Assembly (NCBI GenBank): GCA_021827225.1
Contig: JAKAXG010000095.1
Location: forward strand, 1 to 10,085
Length of the DNA stretch: 10,085 bases
Source of the DNA: Actinomycetes bacterium
GTDB taxonomy: Bacteria; Actinomycetota; Acidimicrobiia; Acidimicrobiales; Palsa-688
Direction: 5' to 3'
Part shown: positions 6,425 to 10,085 of the stretch, piece after piece
Layout of the letters: the number at the start of each line of letters is the position of its first letter
How positions within the stretch are numbered: the stretch's first letter is position 1
The notes under the pieces: generated by a model
Seen by the model: only the letters and a program-made list of their open reading frames with translations
What the model was told of the DNA's origin: nothing
Databases searched by the model: none
Program-made: the position numbers and the translations under genes

Positions 6425-8209
6425 GTGAACCTCGAAACGATCCGCAATCTCAGCATCGTCGCCCACGTCGACCACGGGAAGTCCACGCTCTCCGACCGCA
6501 TCCTCGAGCTGACCGGCGCGGTCGACGCCCGGGACATGAGGGAGCAGTACCTCGACTCGATGGACATCGAGCGCGAGCGGGGCATCACCATCAAGGCCCA
6601 GAACGTCCGGGTGGGCTGGAAGGGCCACACCATCCACCTCATAGACACCCCCGGACACGTGGACTTCGGCTACGAGGTCAGCCGCAGCCTGGCCGCCTGC
6701 GAGGGGGTGGTGCTGCTCGTCGACGCCGCCCAGGGCATCGAGGCCCAGACCCTGGCCAACGCCTACCAGGCCCTCGAGCACGACCTGGAGATCGTGGCCG
6801 CCCTCAACAAGATCGACCTGCCGGCGGCCGACCCGGACCGCTACGCGGCGGAGATCGAGAAGGTGCTGGGGGTGCCGGCCGATCAGATCCTGCGCATCTC
6901 GGCCAAGACCGGCGCCGGCGTGGCCGAACTGCTCGACGCCATCGTGGCGCGCATCCCCCCGCCCACCGGCGACGCCGCCGCCCCCCTGCAGGGGCTGATC
7001 TTCGACTCCTACTACGACCAGTACCGGGGGGTGGTCAGCGCCATCCGGGTCATGAACGGCACCCTCGAGTCGGGCTCCAAGGTCCGCTTCATGCAGACCG
7101 GGCGCACCCACGACGTGGAGGAGATCGGGGTGCGCACCCCGGCCACCGTGGCGGTCGACTCCATCGGCCCCGGCGAGGTCGGCTACCTGATCGCCGGCAT
7201 CAAAGACGTGGGCGAGGCCCGCTCCGGCGAGACCGTCACCTCGGCGGCCAAACCGGCCGACAAGGCCCTGGAGGGCTACCAGGACCCCAAGCCCATGGTG
7301 TTCTGCGGGCTGTACCCGGTGGAGGGCGACGACTTCGCCAACCTGCGGGAAGCCCTGGAGAAGCTGCGCCTCAACGACGCCTCGGTCACCTACGAGCCCG
7401 AGACCTCCGGCGCCCTCGGCTTCGGGTTCCGCTGCGGTTTCCTCGGCCTTTTGCACATGGAGATCGTCCGGGAGCGCCTGGAGCGCGAGTTCGACCTGTC
7501 GCTCATCGCCACCGCCCCCTCGGTGGAGTACCGGGCCCATCTGACCGACGGCTCGGTGGTGGAGGTCCACAACCCCTCCGAGATGCCCGAACCGCAGAAG
7601 CTGGAGTCGATCGAGGAGCCGTTCCTGCAGGCCACCATCCTCACCCCCACCGAGTACACCGGCACCCTGATGGACCTGTGCCAGTCCCGGCGGGGGGACA
7701 TGGTGCGCATGGAGTACCTGTCCCCGGAGCGGCTGGAGATGGTCTACCGCATCCCCCTGGCCGAGGTGGTCATCGACTTCTTCGACGCCCTGAAGAGCCG
7801 CACCAAGGGCTACGCGTCGCTGGACTACGAGCAGGCCGGCTGGGACCAGGCCGACCTGGTGAAGATCGACGTGCTGCTCAACGGGGTGCCGGTCGACGCC
7901 TTCTCGGCCATCGTGCACAAGGGGGCGGCCCAGGAGTACGGCCGGCGGATGACCGAACGGCTGCGCAGCCTCATCCCCCGCCAGATGTTCGACGTGCCCA
8001 TCCAGGCGGCCGTCGGCGGGCGGATCATCGCCCGAGAGACGGTCAAGGCCAAGCGCAAGGACGTACTGGCCAAGTGCTACGGCGGTGACATCACCCGCAA
8101 GCGCAAGCTCCTCGAGAAGCAGAAGGAGGGGAAGAAGCGCATGAAAAATATCGGCCGCGTCGAGGTCCCCCAGGAAGCCTTCATCCAGGCGCTGCGGCTG
8201 GAGGAGTAG
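6425..8209 (+). CDS. lepA: Elongation factor 4 (LepA), ribosome back-translocating GTPase
   Basis: The 594-residue translational GTPase has a length normal for LepA. All five G motifs are present: AHVDHGKST (13-21), GITIK (53-57), DTPGH (74-78), NKID (128-131) and SAK (159-161). EF-G-like domains follow ([14 protein letters not shown] from 191; [17 protein letters not shown] mid-protein). The LepA-specific C-terminal part holds [20 protein letters not shown]. LepA acts on the ribosome during initiation or stalled elongation. The GTG at 6425 gives the standard N-terminus ([20 protein letters not shown]). No Shine-Dalgarno site precedes it, so translation may be leaderless or use an unusual signal. 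Its 3' end overlaps the convergent reductase-like gene by 29 bases, and there is no terminator between them. Confidence 0.98.
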   Translation: MNLETIRNLSIVAHVDHGKSTLSDRILELTGAVDARDMREQYLDSMDIERERGITIKAQNVRVGWKGHTIHLIDTPGHVDFGYEVSRSLAACEGVVLLVDAAQGIEAQTLANAYQALEHDLEIVAALNKIDLPAADPDRYAAEIEKVLGVPADQILRISAKTGAGVAELLDAIVARIPPPTGDAAAPLQGLIFDSYYDQYRGVVSAIRVMNGTLESGSKVRFMQTGRTHDVEEIGVRTPATVAVDSIGPGEVGYLIAGIKDVGEARSGETVTSAAKPADKALEGYQDPKPMVFCGLYPVEGDDFANLREALEKLRLNDASVTYEPETSGALGFGFRCGFLGLLHMEIVRERLEREFDLSLIATAPSVEYRAHLTDGSVVEVHNPSEMPEPQKLESIEEPFLQATILTPTEYTGTLMDLCQSRRGDMVRMEYLSPERLEMVYRIPLAEVVIDFFDALKSRTKGYASLDYEQAGWDQADLVKIDVLLNGVPVDAFSAIVHKGAAQEYGRRMTERLRSLIPRQMFDVPIQAAVGGRIIARETVKAKRKDVLAKCYGGDITRKRKLLEKQKEGKKRMKNIGRVEVPQEAFIQALRLEE

Positions 8210-8828
8210 CCGCCTCCCGGTACAGGCGGTCAATCTCCGCCCGCCCCGACGGCTCCAGCAGGGCCACCGTGTGGGCGCCGGCGTCGAGGATGCGGGCGCT
8301 GCTGCACAGGTAGGGGACGCCTTGCTGCTCGCACCACTCCAGCACCCGCCGGGGCGCCGGCCACGGGCCGCGCACGGCGGCCACGTCGCCCAGCAGCGAC
8401 GCGGAGGCCGGCGGGCGGGCGCCGACCACCACCCCCAGATGCTCCACCCCGGCCTCCCGCAGGTCCTCGACGGCCGGCAGCTCGGCCAGGACGGCAGCGA
8501 TGCTGCCCCGCAGGTGGCGGCCCAGCCGGCCCACCACCGCCTGGAGCTCCTCGGCCGCCCGGCCCCGGCGGCCGCCGGCCGGGGCCGCCGTCAAGCGGAC
8601 GGCCAGGACCGCCCCCTCCGGCTCCGCCTCGCGCACCAGGTCGACCCACGGCCCGAACGGGCCGGGCACCTCTATCAGGTCGATCCCCAGCTCCACCGCC
8701 CGGCGGATGGTGTTGACGGCGGCGGCCCGCCGGGCCGGTTCGCCCCACATGCCGGTGGTCCGCAGCCCGGCCAGGCCCAGGCCGATCCGGCCGACCGACC
8801 GCCCCCCCAACTGTGTCGTGCCCCTCAT
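8181..8828 (-). CDS. Short aldo/keto-reductase-like protein with a degenerate active site
   Basis: This 215-residue protein starts at ATG 8828, with AAAAGGCAGG directly upstream. The N-terminus ([17 protein letters not shown]), the helix [17 protein letters not shown] segment near 38-50, and the late [13 protein letters not shown] (162-173) resemble aldo/keto reductases, which are TIM barrels that reduce carbonyls with NADPH. The usual DxxxxYG stretch reads EVPGPFG (53-59), so Asp became Glu and Tyr became Phe. The lysine strand reads VLAVRL (74-79), with Arg instead of Lys. No histidine stands where LH is expected (VLAELP, 113-118). The protein is also some 80-100 residues shorter than normal members. 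It is probably not a working reductase, though its unbroken frame suggests a retained role. It is divergent from hrcA across 79 bases that hold the CIRCE operator, and converges on lepA. Translation from further upstream (9038) would run antisense through hrcA and is rejected. Confidence 0.75.
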   Translation of the reverse strand: MRGTTQLGGRSVGRIGLGLAGLRTTGMWGEPARRAAAVNTIRRAVELGIDLIEVPGPFGPWVDLVREAEPEGAVLAVRLTAAPAGGRRGRAAEELQAVVGRLGRHLRGSIAAVLAELPAVEDLREAGVEHLGVVVGARPPASASLLGDVAAVRGPWPAPRRVLEWCEQQGVPYLCSSARILDAGAHTVALLEPSGRAEIDRLYREAATPPAAAPG

Positions 8829-8879
8829 CCTGCCTTTTCTAGTTCTGCTCCCGGGGAACGACGTGGATGCGATATCGGC

Positions 8880-8906
8880 CTGGCACTCGGTATCGTTGAG
8901 TGCCAG
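8880..8906 (+). promoter_or_regulatory. CIRCE operator, the HrcA binding site
   Basis: The site is a perfect inverted repeat, CTGGCACTC, 9 bases, then GAGTGCCAG (arms 8880-8888 and 8898-8906). The known CIRCE consensus is TTAGCACTC-N9-GAGTGCTAA, so the spacer length and the GCACTC/GAGTGC cores agree exactly. The right arm ends one base before the GTG start of hrcA. The spacer holds TATCGT (8891-8896), a possible -10 box. HrcA bound here would block transcription of its own operon until heat stress titrates it. The divergent reductase-like gene could also be affected. Confidence 0.92.
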
Positions 8907-8907
8907 A

Positions 8908-9930
8908 GTGCTCGACGATCGCAAGGCCGCCATCCTCCGTGCCGTGGTGGAGGAGTACATCCAGACCGCCCAGCCGGTGGGGTCTGCGGCGGTGGCGCGC
9001 GTGCCCGGAATGACCGTGTCGCCGGCCACCGTCCGCAACGAGATGGGCGCCCTCGAACGGGAGGGCTACCTGGCCCAGCCGCACACCAGCGCCGGGCGGA
9101 TCCCGACCGACAAGGGATACCGGTTCTTCGTTGACGCCCTGGCCCCCACCGGCGGCCGGCTGGACCCCGCCCAGTCCCAGCAGGTGCGCAGCTTCTTCGC
9201 CCAGGCCCACGGGGAGCTGGAGCGGATGCTGTCCGACACGTCCCGTTTTCTGGCCGGGCTGACCGACTACGCCGCCGTGGTCATCCGCGACGCCGACGAC
9301 CCGGCCCGGATCCGCTCGGTGCAGCTGGTGTCGCTGGCGCCGCGGGTGGTGCTGCTGGTGGTCGTGCTGGCCAGCGGGGCCATCGAGAAGCGGACCCTGG
9401 AGCTGGGGGCCGACGCCGACGACCTGGTGGTCAGCGCGGCCTCGGTCCGGCTGGCCTCCCACCTGGTCGGCTCGACGTTCGGCAAGCTGCCCGCCGTGCC
9501 ACCCTGCGACCGGCCCGAGGTGGACCAGGTCGTGGCCGCCGCGCTGTCCTCGCTGGCCCACCCGACGCCCGACGCCGACCACCAGCCGCAGGTGTTCGTA
9601 GGGGGCGCCTCCCGCATGGCCGCCGCCTTCGACGCCGTGGTCACCATCCGCCAGGTGCTCGACACCCTCGAGCAGCAGTACGTGCTGGTCACCCTGATCA
9701 AGGACGTCCTCGACCGCGGCCTGTCGGTGGCCATCGGGGCCGAGCACGGGGTGCAGCCGCTGGCCGACTGCTCCATCGTGGTGGCCCCATATGAGATCGA
9801 GGGTGAACCGGCCGGTACGGTGGGGATACTTGGGCCGACCCGTATGCACTACGAACAGACCCTTGCAGCAGTAGCGGTAGTGAGCAAGAGGCTCGGCCAG
9901 ACGCTGAGCAAGGGTCCAGAGGAAAGGTAG
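8908..9930 (+). CDS. hrcA: Heat-inducible transcription repressor HrcA
   Basis: This 340-residue repressor binds CIRCE elements and shuts off heat-shock genes; GroEL is the known partner that keeps it active. The N-terminal winged-helix domain includes [17 protein letters not shown] (2-18), SPATVRNEM (38-46) and the hallmark [19 protein letters not shown] (55-73). The C-terminal GAF-like part ends with [17 protein letters not shown] (301-317). I chose GTG 8908 because homologues begin M-x-D-x-R. An in-frame TTG at 8896 lies inside the CIRCE, and longer versions run back through the divergent gene. There is no ribosome site, as the operator takes up that space, so the mRNA may be leaderless or nearly so. 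The gene is followed after 5 bases by dnaJ, giving an hrcA-dnaJ operon under its own control. Confidence 0.97.
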   Translation: MLDDRKAAILRAVVEEYIQTAQPVGSAAVARVPGMTVSPATVRNEMGALEREGYLAQPHTSAGRIPTDKGYRFFVDALAPTGGRLDPAQSQQVRSFFAQAHGELERMLSDTSRFLAGLTDYAAVVIRDADDPARIRSVQLVSLAPRVVLLVVVLASGAIEKRTLELGADADDLVVSAASVRLASHLVGSTFGKLPAVPPCDRPEVDQVVAAALSSLAHPTPDADHQPQVFVGGASRMAAAFDAVVTIRQVLDTLEQQYVLVTLIKDVLDRGLSVAIGAEHGVQPLADCSIVVAPYEIEGEPAGTVGILGPTRMHYEQTLAAVAVVSKRLGQTLSKGPEER

Positions 9931-9935
9931 GCGCG

Positions 9936-10085
9936 TTGCCTGTGGCGGCCACAGACGACTTCTACGAGCTGCTCGGCGTGTCCAAGAACGCGTCGACCGA
10001 CGAGATCAAAAAGGCGTACCTGCGCCTGGCCCGGGAGCTGCATCCCGACGCCAACCCGGGCGACGCCGCCGCCGAGGAGCGCTTC
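9936..10085 (+). CDS. dnaJ: Chaperone DnaJ (N-terminal 50 residues, cut by the window edge)
   Basis: The frame from TTG 9936 encodes a J domain: [13 protein letters not shown], then [22 protein letters not shown], with the HPD motif (36-38) that stimulates DnaK ATPase. I prefer the TTG because AGGAAAGG (9920-9927) is 8 bases upstream; a GTG at 9942 is the alternative. It starts 5 bases after hrcA stops, so it should be co-transcribed and CIRCE-controlled. The frame is open at the right edge, so the zinc-finger and C-terminal domains are not visible and the exact DnaJ paralogue cannot be stated. Confidence 0.93.
   Translation, partial: MPVAATDDFYELLGVSKNASTDEIKKAYLRLARELHPDANPGDAAAEERF

Noticed and set aside
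5677..6648. Upstream extension of the acyltransferase frame on the minus strand, giving a 530-residue protein
   Set aside because: The extra part is low-complexity Gly/Arg/Pro-rich sequence lying inside the kinase-like gene and antisense to lepA. The domain begins just after the GTG at 5676.
6365..8233. Long minus-strand frame antisense to lepA
   Set aside because: It is a codon-position shadow of a highly conserved gene with no domain of its own.
8500..8907. Extended hrcA N-terminus, including the TTG at 8896
   Set aside because: It would run through the divergent reductase-like gene and the CIRCE. The HrcA fold begins right at GTG 8908.

Overview
The window looks like chromosomal DNA from a high-GC actinobacterium, perhaps a deep lineage such as Acidimicrobiia. 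The lineage is an inference from strong G/C bias at third codon positions, frequent GTG and TTG starts, few clear Shine-Dalgarno sites, a CIRCE-type operator at hrcA, and the order rpsT ... lepA ... hrcA-dnaJ. There is no CRISPR array, tRNA, rRNA, insertion sequence or phage gene. No stretch of more than 300 bases lacks a gene.

Left part (1-2339): a NeuD/PglD-type hexapeptide acyltransferase runs leftward off the window edge. It is divergent from a large polyprenyl glycosylphosphotransferase (701-2287), the membrane enzyme that starts a lipid-linked glycan. A strong hairpin (2307-2339) separates this from the gene for ribosomal protein S20 (rpsT, minus strand).

Middle part (2792-6368): two overlapping plus-strand genes, a UDP-glucose 6-dehydrogenase (ugd) and a UDP-glucuronate decarboxylase (uxs), should together turn UDP-glucose into UDP-xylose. 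They converge on a minus-strand pair with a 4-base GTGA overlap: a cytidylate-kinase-like protein followed by a serine-acetyltransferase-like hexapeptide enzyme. Together with the left part this suggests synthesis of a surface glycan or exopolysaccharide, wrapped around and inserted beside core translation genes.

Right part (6425-10085): lepA (elongation factor 4), then a short aldo/keto-reductase-like gene on the opposite strand that appears to lack all four catalytic residues, then hrcA with a near-perfect CIRCE operator abutting its start codon, then the first 50 codons of dnaJ. In many bacteria hemW lies between lepA and hrcA; here the reductase-like gene occupies that place and shares the CIRCE-containing divergent control region with hrcA.

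Most of the window is well-known biology. I see no convincing new multi-gene system. The least explained items are the degenerate reductase-like protein beside the CIRCE operator, the kinase-like/acyltransferase pair, and a possible 16-codon leader peptide coupled to the glycosylphosphotransferase.
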